Shown here in pieces: positions 13,993 to 23,797 of a stretch of DNA of 64,000 nt (its first letter is position 1; the number at the start of each line of letters is the position of its first letter). A model generated the notes under the pieces. That model was given only the letters and a program-made list of their open reading frames with translations. It was not told the DNA's origin and did not search any database. The DNA comes from Lysobacterales bacterium. Its GTDB lineage: Bacteria > Pseudomonadota > Gammaproteobacteria > Xanthomonadales > BPKI01. Location of the stretch: the NCBI GenBank assembly GCA_026005055.1, contig BPKI01000001.1, positions 2,003,290 to 2,067,289 of the forward strand. The letters run 5' to 3'. Made by a program: the position numbers and the translations under genes.

Positions 13993-14784
13993 ATGACGGC
14001 GATCCTCGCCAGCCTCGCTCTCTTCCTGTACGCGCTCGCGACGGCCACTCTGATCCTCAGGCTCGCTCGGGAAAGCGCGAGCTTCGCCGACCGACCGCTC
14101 GGACTCCTCGCCACGCTCCTGCACTTCGGTGTGCTTGTGCTCAGCGCGGAGCAGGCCGGCGGCGTCGATCTCCGCTTCTTCTCGGCGCTGTCGCTGAGCG
14201 GGATGGGGGTGGCGGCGGTCTATCGCATCGTCGGCCTGAAGCGTCCGATCGATCCCCTGGGCGTGGTCGTTTACCCGATCGCCGCGCTCACCCTGGGGCT
14301 GCAAATGCTCCTCGGCGGCCCGCCCCTGCCGCGTCCAGCGGAATGGCAGATCGTCCTGCACGCCGCCCTCGCCCTGGTCGCCTTCAGCATCCTGGCCTAC
14401 GCAGCGCTGGTCGCGCTGGTTCTCGATCTGCAGGACCGCGCGCTCCGCCGGCGACGGCTGCATCGTTGGCTGATGCTCCTGCCGCCGCTCACGCTCACCG
14501 AGGGGCTGCTCTTCAAGCTGATCGGCGCAGGCTTCGCTCTGCTCACGCTGGCCCTGCTCAGCGGCGCCCTCTTCGTCCACGACATCCTCGGCCAGCATTT
14601 GGCCCACAAGACCGTGTTCAGCGCCCTCGCCTGGGTGATCTTCGGCGCGCTGCTCTATGGCCGGGTCCGTTTCGGATGGCGCGGCGCTTTGGCCGTGCGT
14701 TTGGCGCTGTCCGGCATGTTCCTCCTGCTGCTCGGCTTTTTCGGATCGAAGTTCGTGCTCGAGCTCTTGCTGCGCCGCGCCTGA
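13993..14784 (+). CDS. Inner membrane YpjD/CcsA-like cytochrome c biogenesis family protein
   Basis: Multi-TM protein; HKTVFSALAWVIFGALLYGRVRFGWRG; divergent from ffh, the usual gammaproteobacterial position. Confidence 0.85.
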   Translation: MTAILASLALFLYALATATLILRLARESASFADRPLGLLATLLHFGVLVLSAEQAGGVDLRFFSALSLSGMGVAAVYRIVGLKRPIDPLGVVVYPIAALTLGLQMLLGGPPLPRPAEWQIVLHAALALVAFSILAYAALVALVLDLQDRALRRRRLHRWLMLLPPLTLTEGLLFKLIGAGFALLTLALLSGALFVHDILGQHLAHKTVFSALAWVIFGALLYGRVRFGWRGALAVRLALSGMFLLLLGFFGSKFVLELLLRRA

Positions 14785-14791
14785 TCCATCC

Positions 14792-16159
14792 TCAGGAGAA
14801 GGCGGCATCGAGGGCTTCTCGCAGCCGCTCGACACCCACGAGGCGGATTCCCGCCGGCGCCTTGCGCGGGAGGTTGGCCTTCGGCAGCAGCAGCGATGAG
14901 AAGCCGTGCTGGCGCGCCTCGCGGATGCGTTCCTCGCCATGCGCGACCGGCCGGATCTCGCCGCTCAAACCGACCTCGCCGAAGACGGCGAGGTCCTTCG
15001 CCACGGCGCGGTCGCGGAAGCTCGAGGCCACCGCCAGTACGACGGCGAGATCGGCCGCGGTCTCGGCCACGCGCAGTCCGCCCACCAGGTTGACGAAGAC
15101 ATCCTGGGAGAACACCGCGAGTCCCCCATGGCGGTGGAGTACGGCGAGGAGCATGGCCAGGCGCGTGCCGTCGAGCCCCAGCGCCAGGCGGCGCGGACTG
15201 GGCAGAGGGCTTTCATCGACCAGGGCCTGAACCTCGATGAGTAGCGGCCGCGTACCCTCGCGCGAGACCATCACAACGCTGCCCGGTGCGCGCTCGGCCC
15301 TGCCCGCCAGGAACAGCGCCGAGGGGTTGGGCACCTCGCGCAGTCCCTTGTCCCCCATCGCGAACACCCCGAGCTCGTTGACCGGCCCGAAGCGGTTCTT
15401 GAGCGCGCGCAGCACCCGCAGGCGGCTGCCGCTCTCGCCCTCGAAATAGAGCACGGCATCGACCATGTGCTCGAGCACTCGCGGGCCGGCGATGCCGCCT
15501 TCTTTGGTGACGTGGCCGACGAGGATCACCGCGACCCCCCGCGTCTTCGCGAAGCGGACGAGTTCGGCTGCGCACTCTCGCACTTGGCTCACCGATCCGG
15601 GCGCCGCCGTCAGAGCCTCGCTCCAGATGGTCTGGATCGAATCGATGACCGCCAGCGCCGGGCGCTCGCGCTCGAGCACGCCGATGATCGCCTCTAGCCG
15701 GGTCTGCGCTAGGCATTCGATCGTCCCGAGTTCGATTCCGAGGCGCTCCGCCCGCGCCGCCAACTGCGCGAGACTCTCCTCGCCGCTCACGTAGATTCCC
15801 CGCAGGCGGCCGGCGAGGGCGGCGATCGCCTGAAGGAGCAGGGTGGATTTGCCGATCCCCGGATCGCCGCCGATGAGCACCACCGAGCCTTGGACCAGCC
15901 CGCCGCCGAGCACTCGGTCGAGCTCGCCGATACCCACCGGCGAACGCCACCCCCGTTCGCGCTCGACCGCATCCAGCCTCGCGAGGGCGAGCTCATCCAC
16001 ACCCGTCCAGCCGCGTGCTCCCAGCCCCCCCGCCTTCGCGGCGGCCTGCGGCGTCTCCACGATGGTGTTCCACTCCCCACAATCACCGCACTGGCCCTGC
16101 CATTTCGCGAAGCTCGCGCCGCAACTCTGGCATTGATAGAGGCTCCGCGATCGGCTCAC
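14792..16159 (-). CDS. radA: DNA repair protein RadA
   Basis: Zn-finger YQCQSCGASFAKWQGQCGDCGEWNT; GGDPGIGKSTLLLQ; KNRFG motif. Confidence 0.97.
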   Translation of the reverse strand: MSRSRSLYQCQSCGASFAKWQGQCGDCGEWNTIVETPQAAAKAGGLGARGWTGVDELALARLDAVERERGWRSPVGIGELDRVLGGGLVQGSVVLIGGDPGIGKSTLLLQAIAALAGRLRGIYVSGEESLAQLAARAERLGIELGTIECLAQTRLEAIIGVLERERPALAVIDSIQTIWSEALTAAPGSVSQVRECAAELVRFAKTRGVAVILVGHVTKEGGIAGPRVLEHMVDAVLYFEGESGSRLRVLRALKNRFGPVNELGVFAMGDKGLREVPNPSALFLAGRAERAPGSVVMVSREGTRPLLIEVQALVDESPLPSPRRLALGLDGTRLAMLLAVLHRHGGLAVFSQDVFVNLVGGLRVAETAADLAVVLAVASSFRDRAVAKDLAVFGEVGLSGEIRPVAHGEERIREARQHGFSSLLLPKANLPRKAPAGIRLVGVERLREALDAAFS

Positions 16160-16233
16160 GACGATCGTGCTCTCAAGGGAGGGGCCTTCACGATGCCACA
16201 GTCGGGCTGCTCTGGCGGCATTTCTCCTTCATA

Positions 16234-17562
16234 ATGGCAGGTCCTGACGGACTTCCCTTCGATTCCTGCGCGACCTTGGAATCGCTCCCCCTCCCGCTCC
16301 TGTTCGCGGGGCTTCTCCTCCTCCTGATCCTCTCCGCCTTTTTCTCGGGGTCGGAAACGGCCCTGATGGCGATCAACCGTTACCGCTTGCGCCATCAGGC
16401 GAAGAGCGGACAGCGAGCGGCGCGGCTCGTCCAGTCCCTGATCGAGCGCCCGGACCGTTTCATCGGACTCGTACTGCTCGGAAACAATTTCGTCAACATT
16501 CTCGCCTCAGCGATCACCACACTGATCTTCATGCGCTTGGCGGGGGATGCGGGGGTGCTCGCCGGTACCCTCTTCCTCACCGTCACCATTCTCATCTTCG
16601 CCGAGGTCGCTCCGAAGACGCTCGCCGCGCAATACCCGGAGCGCATCGCCTATCCGGCCGCTTATGTCCTTTATCCGCTCCTTCGGCTGTTTTCGCCGCT
16701 GGTCCGCTTGATCAACGCCTTGGCGGGGCTTCTGACACGCCCCTTGCGTCGCAGCTCGGGCTCGACTCGCAGCGACCATCTAAGCGCGGAGGAGCTGCGC
16801 ACCCTCCTTGGCGAGGCCGCCGTCCTCGTGCCACCGCGCCACCGTCGGATGCTGCTCAACATCCTCGACCTCGAGGAGGCGACCGTCGCCGACGTCATGG
16901 TGCCGCGCAACGAGATCGAGGGCATCGACCTCGACGAACCGATGGATCGCATCCTCGAGCAGCTCGCCCGCTTCCCCTACTCGAGAATCCCCCTCTATCA
17001 GGGATCCATCGACCAGGTCCTCGGCATCCTGCACCCGCGCAGCCTCTTGGCCCCGCTCGCCAGCGGCGGGGCTTTGAGCACGGAGACCTTGATCCAGCTC
17101 GCGCGCAAGCCCTACTTCGTTCCCGAGAGCACGCCGCTCATACGCCAGCTCTCGGAGTTCCAGAAGCGGGGAAGGCGCATGGCGTTGGTGGTCGACGAAT
17201 ACGGCGAGATCGTCGGGCTGGTCACCATCGAAGACATCCTCGAGGAGATCGTCGGCGAGTTCACCTCCGAGCCCCTCGAAAACGCCCGCCGAATCGAGAG
17301 GCTACCCGACGGCTCGGTCCGCATCGACGGGCGCATCACCCTCCGGCACCTGAACCGGATCATGGGCTGGGAGCTGCCCACCGACGGGGCGCGAACCCTC
17401 TCGGGCCTGATCGTCGATCTCCTCGAGAGCCTGCCCGCGCCCGGCGCGGAAGTCCGCGTCGGGAATCACCGGATGCGCATCGATCGGGTCGAGGACAACG
17501 TCGTTCGGCAGCTCACCGTCCTGCCCGAGAACCCCGAGACGGGGCAGGATACGAACGGATGA
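16234..17562 (+). CDS. CNNM/CorC-type (DUF21-CBS) membrane protein, YfjD-like
   Basis: FFSGSETALMAINRYRLRHQAKSG; two CBS domains; DEYGEIVGLVTIEDILEEIVGEF. Confidence 0.9.
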   Translation: MAGPDGLPFDSCATLESLPLPLLFAGLLLLLILSAFFSGSETALMAINRYRLRHQAKSGQRAARLVQSLIERPDRFIGLVLLGNNFVNILASAITTLIFMRLAGDAGVLAGTLFLTVTILIFAEVAPKTLAAQYPERIAYPAAYVLYPLLRLFSPLVRLINALAGLLTRPLRRSSGSTRSDHLSAEELRTLLGEAAVLVPPRHRRMLLNILDLEEATVADVMVPRNEIEGIDLDEPMDRILEQLARFPYSRIPLYQGSIDQVLGILHPRSLLAPLASGGALSTETLIQLARKPYFVPESTPLIRQLSEFQKRGRRMALVVDEYGEIVGLVTIEDILEEIVGEFTSEPLENARRIERLPDGSVRIDGRITLRHLNRIMGWELPTDGARTLSGLIVDLLESLPAPGAEVRVGNHRMRIDRVEDNVVRQLTVLPENPETGQDTNG

Positions 17563-17605
17563 ACCGCGGGGAGGCCCCCATGCCTCCGGCGAGAAGCGCT
17601 AAGGC

Positions 17606-17681
17606 TGGTGCCGGCGAAGAGATTCGAACTCCCGACCCACGCATTACGAATGCGTTGCTCTACCAGCTGAGCTACGCCGGC
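17606..17681 (-). tRNA. tRNA-Thr (anticodon CGU)
   Basis: Reverse complement GCCGGCGTAGCTCAGCTGGTAGAGCAACGCATTCGTAATGCGTGGGTCGGGAGTTCGAATCTCTTCGCCGGCACCA folds as cloverleaf; encoded CCA. Confidence 0.96.
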
Positions 17682-17804
17682 ACCCGAGCCCAACATCGTA
17701 CTTTTGCCTTCCTGGTGCCGGCAAGACTCCTCATGATTGCCGCGATTTCCCTTTGCGCTTAGGATCGCCGGCTTCACCCATCCGATTCCTCGACGGCGAA
17801 GCGT

Positions 17805-19568
17805 ATGCGCACCCACCTCTGCGGCGCCATCGGCGAGCACCTCATCGGCCGCGAAGTGACGCTTTGCGGCTGGGTGGACGCCGTTCGACACCTCGGCGGA
17901 CTGTGCTTCCTCGACCTTCGCGATCACGAAGGCGTCGTGCAAGTCGTCCTGGAGCCGGAGACCCCGCCTTATGCCCTCGCATCGCAGCTGCGCGCAGAGG
18001 ACTGCATCAGGGTTCGTGGCACGGTGCGAGCGCGGTTCAAGGCGAACGAGAAGCTTCGGACGGGACGGGTGGAGCTACTCGCGGAGAGCGTCGATCTCCT
18101 CAATCGAGCGCGCGATCTGCCCTTCGCCCTGCACGAGAATCCGGGCGAGGAGGTGCGCCTGCGCTACCGGTGGCTCGACCTGAGACGACCGCCGATGCAA
18201 AACATGCTCCGGCGGCGAGCGCGCCTGATCGCGGCCTTCCGGCGCTGGCTGGAGGCGCGCGGCTTCATCGAGATCGAAACCCCCATCCTGACCAAGGCGA
18301 CCCCTGAAGGCGCCCGCGATTTCCTGGTGCCAGCGCGGCTGCATCCGGGTTGCTTCTATGCCCTCCCGCAGTCGCCGCAGTTGTTCAAGCAAATCTTGAT
18401 GATCGCCGGCTTCGACCGCTACTACCAAGTCGCGCGCTGCTTCCGCGACGAGGCGCTGCGCGCCGACCGGCAGCTTGAGTTCACCCAGCTCGATCTCGAG
18501 TTCGCCTGGGTCGATGAAGGCGAGGTCCAGGACACGGTGGAAGCGATGGTGCGCGAGGTCTTGGCCGAAGTCGCCGGGATCGAGCTGCCGAACCCCTTCC
18601 CGCGCCTGAGCTACGACGAGGCCATGCGCCGCTTCGGCTCGGACAAGCCCGATCTCCGTCTCGACCTCGAGCTTTGCGAGCTGACCGACATCTTCCGCGG
18701 CTCGGGATTCAGGGTCTTCGCCGAATGGGCGGAACGGCCCGAGGGTCGCATCGCCGCCCTGTGCCTGCCGCAAGGCGCCTCGCTCAGCCGCAAGCAGCTC
18801 GACGAACTCTCGGCCGAGGCGGCCAAGCACGGTCTCAAGGGCTTGTCCTGGCTGCGGGTGGAGGATCCCGCGCGTGGCCGCGAGGGGCTCAGCTCACCGC
18901 TCCTCAAACATGTGCACGACCCCGAGCTCGAAGCACTGCTTCGCCGCACCGGCGCGAGCGCCGGCGATCTGCTTCTCATCGGCGCCGGGCCCGACCCTCT
19001 CTGCTCGCAAGCCATGGGAGCGCTCAGGCTCCGCGCCGGACACTGGCTCGGACGCTTCCGCGACGGTTGGAGACCCCTCTGGGTAACCGACTTTCCGATG
19101 TTCGAGTTCGATGCCGAGGAACGCCGCTGGGTGGCCATGCACCACCCCTTCACCGCGCCGCGTTGCCAGGACGAGGCGGAGCTTGTGCACAATCCCGCCA
19201 ACATGCGAAGCCGCGCCTACGATCTGGTACTGAACGGCCACGAGATCGGCGGCGGCTCGATTCGTATTCACCGCCCCGAGATGCAGCAGGCGGTCTTCTC
19301 AGTGCTCGGGATCGAGCCCGAGGAGGCGCAGGCCAAATTCGGCTTCCTGCTCGAAGCCCTCAAGCACGGGGCCCCGCCGCACGGAGGCATCGCTCTGGGC
19401 CTCGACCGGATCGCGGCCCTCGTCTGCGGCACCGATTCGATCCGCGACGTGATCGCCTTTCCCAAGACCACCACCGCGCAGTGCCTGATGACCGGCGCCC
19501 CCTCGCCGGTGACCGAGCTCCAGTGGCAAGAGCTCCACATCCGTCCGGCCGAAAAAGCACGCTCTTGA
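17805..19568 (+). CDS. aspS: Aspartate--tRNA ligase
   Basis: [75 protein letters not shown]. Confidence 0.98.
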   Translation: MRTHLCGAIGEHLIGREVTLCGWVDAVRHLGGLCFLDLRDHEGVVQVVLEPETPPYALASQLRAEDCIRVRGTVRARFKANEKLRTGRVELLAESVDLLNRARDLPFALHENPGEEVRLRYRWLDLRRPPMQNMLRRRARLIAAFRRWLEARGFIEIETPILTKATPEGARDFLVPARLHPGCFYALPQSPQLFKQILMIAGFDRYYQVARCFRDEALRADRQLEFTQLDLEFAWVDEGEVQDTVEAMVREVLAEVAGIELPNPFPRLSYDEAMRRFGSDKPDLRLDLELCELTDIFRGSGFRVFAEWAERPEGRIAALCLPQGASLSRKQLDELSAEAAKHGLKGLSWLRVEDPARGREGLSSPLLKHVHDPELEALLRRTGASAGDLLLIGAGPDPLCSQAMGALRLRAGHWLGRFRDGWRPLWVTDFPMFEFDAEERRWVAMHHPFTAPRCQDEAELVHNPANMRSRAYDLVLNGHEIGGGSIRIHRPEMQQAVFSVLGIEPEEAQAKFGFLLEALKHGAPPHGGIALGLDRIAALVCGTDSIRDVIAFPKTTTAQCLMTGAPSPVTELQWQELHIRPAEKARS

Positions 19569-19620
19569 GAGCACGACGCGCAACCCGCACATCGTCGGAA
19601 ACGCCGAGGAGCACCTTCTC

Positions 19621-20496
19621 ATGCAAAGTCCTGCGACCAACCCTCACAGCATCGATGTGACCGCCGAGCGCTTCGAGCAGGACATCCTGCTCAAGTCGCG
19701 CGAGCTGCCCGTGCTCGTGGACTTCTGGGCCTCCTGGTGCGCCCCCTGCCGTCAGCTCAAGCCGATCCTCGAGAAGCTGGCCGAGGAATACCAGGGCAAG
19801 CTCCTGCTCGCCAAGGTGGACACCGATCAAGAACCGGAGCTCGCCGCGATCTTCGGGGTGCGCAGCCTGCCCACCGTGATCTTGCTCAAGAACGGCCAGC
19901 CGGTGGACGGCTTCATGGGCGCGCAGCCGGAGAGCGCCGTGCGCGCCTTCCTCGAACGTCATGTCGGGGCGCCCCCGGCCCGCACCGACGGCAGCGCGGC
20001 GGCTCCATTGTTGCGCCCCGGGGAAAGTCCCGCACAGGCGGTCGTGCGCCTGCGCAAGGCCGTGGCGGCCGAGCCGGAGAAGGCCGAGCTGAAGCGCGAT
20101 CTGGCATTGGCTCTCATCGAAACCGGGGAACTCGACGAGGCGCAACGCTTGCTCGACGGCTTGCCGGATGCCTTGCAAGCCGAGGATCGAACGAAAGCCG
20201 CGCGGGCACGCCTGCAGTTCGCCTTCGCCGTGCGCCAAGCCCCCTCGCTCGCCGAGCTGCGCGCGAAGGTCGCTGCCGATCCTGCCGATCTCACGGCCCG
20301 CCATCAGCTCGGTGCGAGACTCTTGCTCGCCGGCGAGCACGAAGCCGCGCTCGAGCAGTTTTTCGCGATCATGGAAAAGGATCGCAAGTTCGGCGACGAC
20401 CTCGGCCGGCGCAGCCTGATCGAAGCCTTTCGCCTGATCGAGGATCAGGACCTCATTTCTCGCTTCCGCCGACGCATGGCCTCGCTCCTGTTCTGA
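19621..20496 (+). CDS. cnoX: Thioredoxin-TPR co-chaperone CnoX/YbbN-like
   Basis: Trx domain WASWCAPCRQLKP followed by TPR-like region. Confidence 0.88.
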   Translation: MQSPATNPHSIDVTAERFEQDILLKSRELPVLVDFWASWCAPCRQLKPILEKLAEEYQGKLLLAKVDTDQEPELAAIFGVRSLPTVILLKNGQPVDGFMGAQPESAVRAFLERHVGAPPARTDGSAAAPLLRPGESPAQAVVRLRKAVAAEPEKAELKRDLALALIETGELDEAQRLLDGLPDALQAEDRTKAARARLQFAFAVRQAPSLAELRAKVAADPADLTARHQLGARLLLAGEHEAALEQFFAIMEKDRKFGDDLGRRSLIEAFRLIEDQDLISRFRRRMASLLF

Positions 20497-21058
20497 GCGA
20501 TGCCCGTCTTCGCCGAAGCATAGTGCCAGGAGCGGAAGCGCCTGAAGATCAGAGCGCGGTCGCTTTGCGGAAGGCGGCGCCTCCCGTGAGCGCCCGCCAG
20601 CGACCGCCTTCGGCGAGACCGAGACGCTCTGCCGCGGCCGCCAGGACAGCTTTGCTCATCCCGTCACCTCGCACGCTCGTCGAGAGCAGGCCGTCGCCGA
20701 CGACATTCCTCCGCATTTTTGGGCTGCGCTCTTGCGACACGGCTTCGTTCCTCGCTCCGAATCGCTCCGAGCGCGCGGCGAAGGCGGTGCACAGCACCCC
20801 ATTTCCCCAACGCCACGCTCACCGCCTATGCCCGGCGAAAGCCGCGCCCCCCAAATGAAAGGTTCGCTATTCCCGATTCCTTGCCGCTGATTCGTGGCAA
20901 GGAAACCGTGAATCCCGATGATGTCTCATGCCATGGGCGAGGACCGAATCCGAGCGCATCGCGCTTCAGCCCAATCCCCAAGAGAAAGCCTGCGAGCCAT
21001 TGCGTTCCTCGCTACTCGCTATTGCCTCGCCGAAATGCCCGATATTCGGCGGTTCTGC

Positions 21059-22375
21059 CTAAGCCGCATCAGGAGACCCCAATGGCACAGGCTCGGTTTG
21101 CCTTCGCCACCAGGCCGCGAATCCAGGAAAGCGCCCGAGGAGCCGCCTCGCTTCTTCCTCGCGCACATCCACCATCAGCCACCATCCCGCCTCCTCCGGT
21201 CGCTCTTCACGGACCGCCCCGAGGGCATGGAGCCGCGCCCGCAAGGCGCCCTCCTCGGCCGGCACCCAGAGCTCACCCCGCAGCCGACGACCCGCCAAAG
21301 CCTCGGCGATCGCTCTGGCCAGCACGTCCATGCCCCTGCCATCCAGCGCCGATATGAACACCCGTCGGGGGGGCGTCGTCTCGGGCGCGGACATCGGCTC
21401 CTCTCCGAGCCGGTCGATCTTGTTGAAGACGAGAATCCGCGGAATCTCGGCCGCTCCGATTTCGGCGAGCACTTGATCGACTTCGGCGATTCGCCGCTCG
21501 CATTCGGGATCGCTCGCATCGATCACATGAAGCAAAAGATCGGCATCCCGCGTCTCGTCCAGCGTCGCGCGGAAGGCCGCGACCAGCTCGTGCGGGAGAT
21601 CACGAACGAAACCCACGGTATCGGCGAGCGCGAAGGGTCCGCAGGGCCAGCCATCGATCCGCCGGACGGTCGGATCGAGGGTCGCGAAGGGCTGATCAGC
21701 CACGAAGACCGAACTCCCACTCAGGCGGTTGAACAGCGTGGACTTCCCCGCGTTGGTGTAGCCCACGATCGCGACCAGCGGCAGCGGCCGCCGCAGGCGC
21801 GCGCGCCGGGCCTGGCTGCGCTGGCGCTCGACCTCGGCCAGGCGCCGCTCCAGGATCGCGATCCGCTTGGCGATCAGGCGCCGGTCGAGCTCGAGCTGGG
21901 TCTCGCCCGGACCGCGCAGCCCGATCGCGCCGCCGCGCTGCCGCTCGAGGTGGGTCCAGCCGCGCACCAGCCGCGTGGCCATGTGCTTCAGTTGCGCGAG
22001 CTCGACCTGGAGCTTGCCCTCGTGCGTCCGGGCGCGCTGGGCGAAGATGTCGAGGATCAAGCCGGTGCGATCCACCACCCGGCAAGCGAGATGCCGCTCG
22101 AGGTTGCGCTCTTGCACCGGCGAGAGCGCGGCATTGACCAGGAGCAACTCGGCGCCTTGCGCTTCTTTGGCCGCCTTCAGTTCATCGGCCTTACCGGTGC
22201 CGACGAAGAGCCCGGGGTGCGGGCGTTCGAGCCGCGCCGGAACCCTTCCGACCACGACGGCACCGGCGGCGCGCGCCAGCTCGGCAAATTCTTCTTCCGC
22301 GGAAGGATCCGCCTGAGCTCGCCACCGCGGCAGAAGCAGCAGAGCGCGTTCGCCGCCCTCCGCACGCTCGAACAC
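21059..22375 (-). CDS. hflX: GTPase HflX
   Basis: GPGETQLELDRRLI; VGYTNAGKSTLFNRL; miaA-hfq-hflX order. Confidence 0.97.
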   Translation of the reverse strand: MFERAEGGERALLLLPRWRAQADPSAEEEFAELARAAGAVVVGRVPARLERPHPGLFVGTGKADELKAAKEAQGAELLLVNAALSPVQERNLERHLACRVVDRTGLILDIFAQRARTHEGKLQVELAQLKHMATRLVRGWTHLERQRGGAIGLRGPGETQLELDRRLIAKRIAILERRLAEVERQRSQARRARLRRPLPLVAIVGYTNAGKSTLFNRLSGSSVFVADQPFATLDPTVRRIDGWPCGPFALADTVGFVRDLPHELVAAFRATLDETRDADLLLHVIDASDPECERRIAEVDQVLAEIGAAEIPRILVFNKIDRLGEEPMSAPETTPPRRVFISALDGRGMDVLARAIAEALAGRRLRGELWVPAEEGALRARLHALGAVREERPEEAGWWLMVDVREEEARRLLGRFPGFAAWWRRQTEPVPLGSPDAA

Positions 22376-22376
22376 C

Positions 22377-22658
22377 TTAGGAGCTTGCCTCCCCTAGCGT
22401 AGGCGGCATCTCCGCATCGGCCGGAGCGACCTGCGGTCCGCCGGGTCCCATGCGCACGTTGCGGGTCGGCACCACGGTGGAAATCGCGTGCTTGTAGACC
22501 ATCTGGTTCACCGTGTTGCGCAACACGATCACGAACTGATCGAACGACTCGATCGTCCCCTGCAGCTTGATGCCATTCACCAGATACACGAAGACCGGAA
22601 CGCGCTCGCGGCGCAAAGTATTGAGGAATGGGTCTTGAAGCGAATGTCCTTTGGACAT
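22377..22658 (-). CDS. hfq: RNA chaperone Hfq
   Basis: [64 protein letters not shown]. Confidence 0.99.
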   Translation of the reverse strand: MSKGHSLQDPFLNTLRRERVPVFVYLVNGIKLQGTIESFDQFVIVLRNTVNQMVYKHAISTVVPTRNVRMGPGGPQVAPADAEMPPTLGEASS

Positions 22659-22724
22659 GGGCCTGCTCCTCTTGTCGCGGCGGGAGTTGGAGGGCCGTAG
22701 GCCGGCCGCTTGGCGATAGTACCT

Positions 22725-23705
22725 TCAGCCCTCCTCGGATGAAAGGCGGGCCCACTGCGCCTGGGTGAGAAACAAGCGGATCGCCGCGAGAAAAGACTCG
22801 CATGCAGGAGGGAGAATGCGGTAGGCCGGCTCGCCCCGCAGCCATGTGATTTGACGTTTGGCGAGCTGCCGCGTGGCGAACAGTGCGCGCTCGAACATCT
22901 CGCTCCGGGAAGCCCCCCGCTCGAGGCCCTCCCAGATCTGGCGGTAGCCGACCGCGCGCAAGGCCGGCAGCCCGAGATGAAGATCGCCACGCGCGCGCAG
23001 CGCCTCGACCTCCTCGACGAAGCCTAAGCGGAACATGTGGCGCAACCGCTCCTCGATGCGGCGATGGAGCTCTTCGCGCGACGAGGGGAGCAGCGCCAAC
23101 CTAAGCAGCCGAAAAGGGGGACGGTCGGCCCCGCCGAGCCAGGCGCGGCCCACCGGCACCTCATGGCCGAGCGCGATCAGTTCGAGGGCGCGCAGGATCC
23201 GCTGCCGATCTCCGGGCGCGATCCGAGCCGCGACCTCGGGCCGGAGCGCGCGCAGCCGCGCGTGCATGGGCTCTGGACCGAGGCGAGCGAGCTCCTCGGC
23301 CAGGGCGCGGCGCAGGGCCGGATCGGCAGGAGGCAGCCGCGAAAGCCCCCGTTCGAGGGCGCGGAAATAAAGCCCCGTGCCCCCGACCAGCAGCGGCAAG
23401 CGCCCGGTGGCGATCGCTTTCTCCATCTCGGCGAGAGCATCGCGGCGGAAATCGGCAGCCGAGTAGTTTTCGCCGGGATCGCGGATGTCGATCAAAGCGT
23501 GCGGATGCCTCGCGCGAAGCGCAGCGTCAGGTTTGGCGGTGCCGATGTCGAGACCGCGGTAGACCTGCGCCGAGTCGACGCTGATCAAATGACAGCGCAG
23601 GCGCTCGGCGAGGGCCAGGGCCATCGCCGTTTTCCCGCTCGCCGTAGGCCCCATCAGCAGGACGGCGGGCGGCCCGTTTACTAGAACAGCGGTCACAGCC
23701 GCCAT
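22725..23705 (-). CDS. miaA: tRNA dimethylallyltransferase
   Basis: LLMGPTASGKTAMALALAERL; SVDSAQVYRGLDIGTAKP; VGGTGLYFRAL. Confidence 0.97.
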   Translation of the reverse strand: MAAVTAVLVNGPPAVLLMGPTASGKTAMALALAERLRCHLISVDSAQVYRGLDIGTAKPDAALRARHPHALIDIRDPGENYSAADFRRDALAEMEKAIATGRLPLLVGGTGLYFRALERGLSRLPPADPALRRALAEELARLGPEPMHARLRALRPEVAARIAPGDRQRILRALELIALGHEVPVGRAWLGGADRPPFRLLRLALLPSSREELHRRIEERLRHMFRLGFVEEVEALRARGDLHLGLPALRAVGYRQIWEGLERGASRSEMFERALFATRQLAKRQITWLRGEPAYRILPPACESFLAAIRLFLTQAQWARLSSEEG

Positions 23706-23797
23706 TTTGAGCCAGCGCAGCACTCGGCTCGGCCTGCTTGCACGCCGCTGGCGATCGCGAATAATGGGCACCGAGGACGCCGAGTGCGGCGACGCCG

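Noticed and set aside
13035-15230. 731-aa plus-strand ORF
   Set aside because: Antisense to ffh and radA and overlaps the CcsA-like gene; no family motifs.
20549-20797. 82-aa minus ORF with phosphotransferase-like N-terminus
   Set aside because: Too short and without catalytic motifs to annotate as a gene or pseudogene; kept only as a spacer note.
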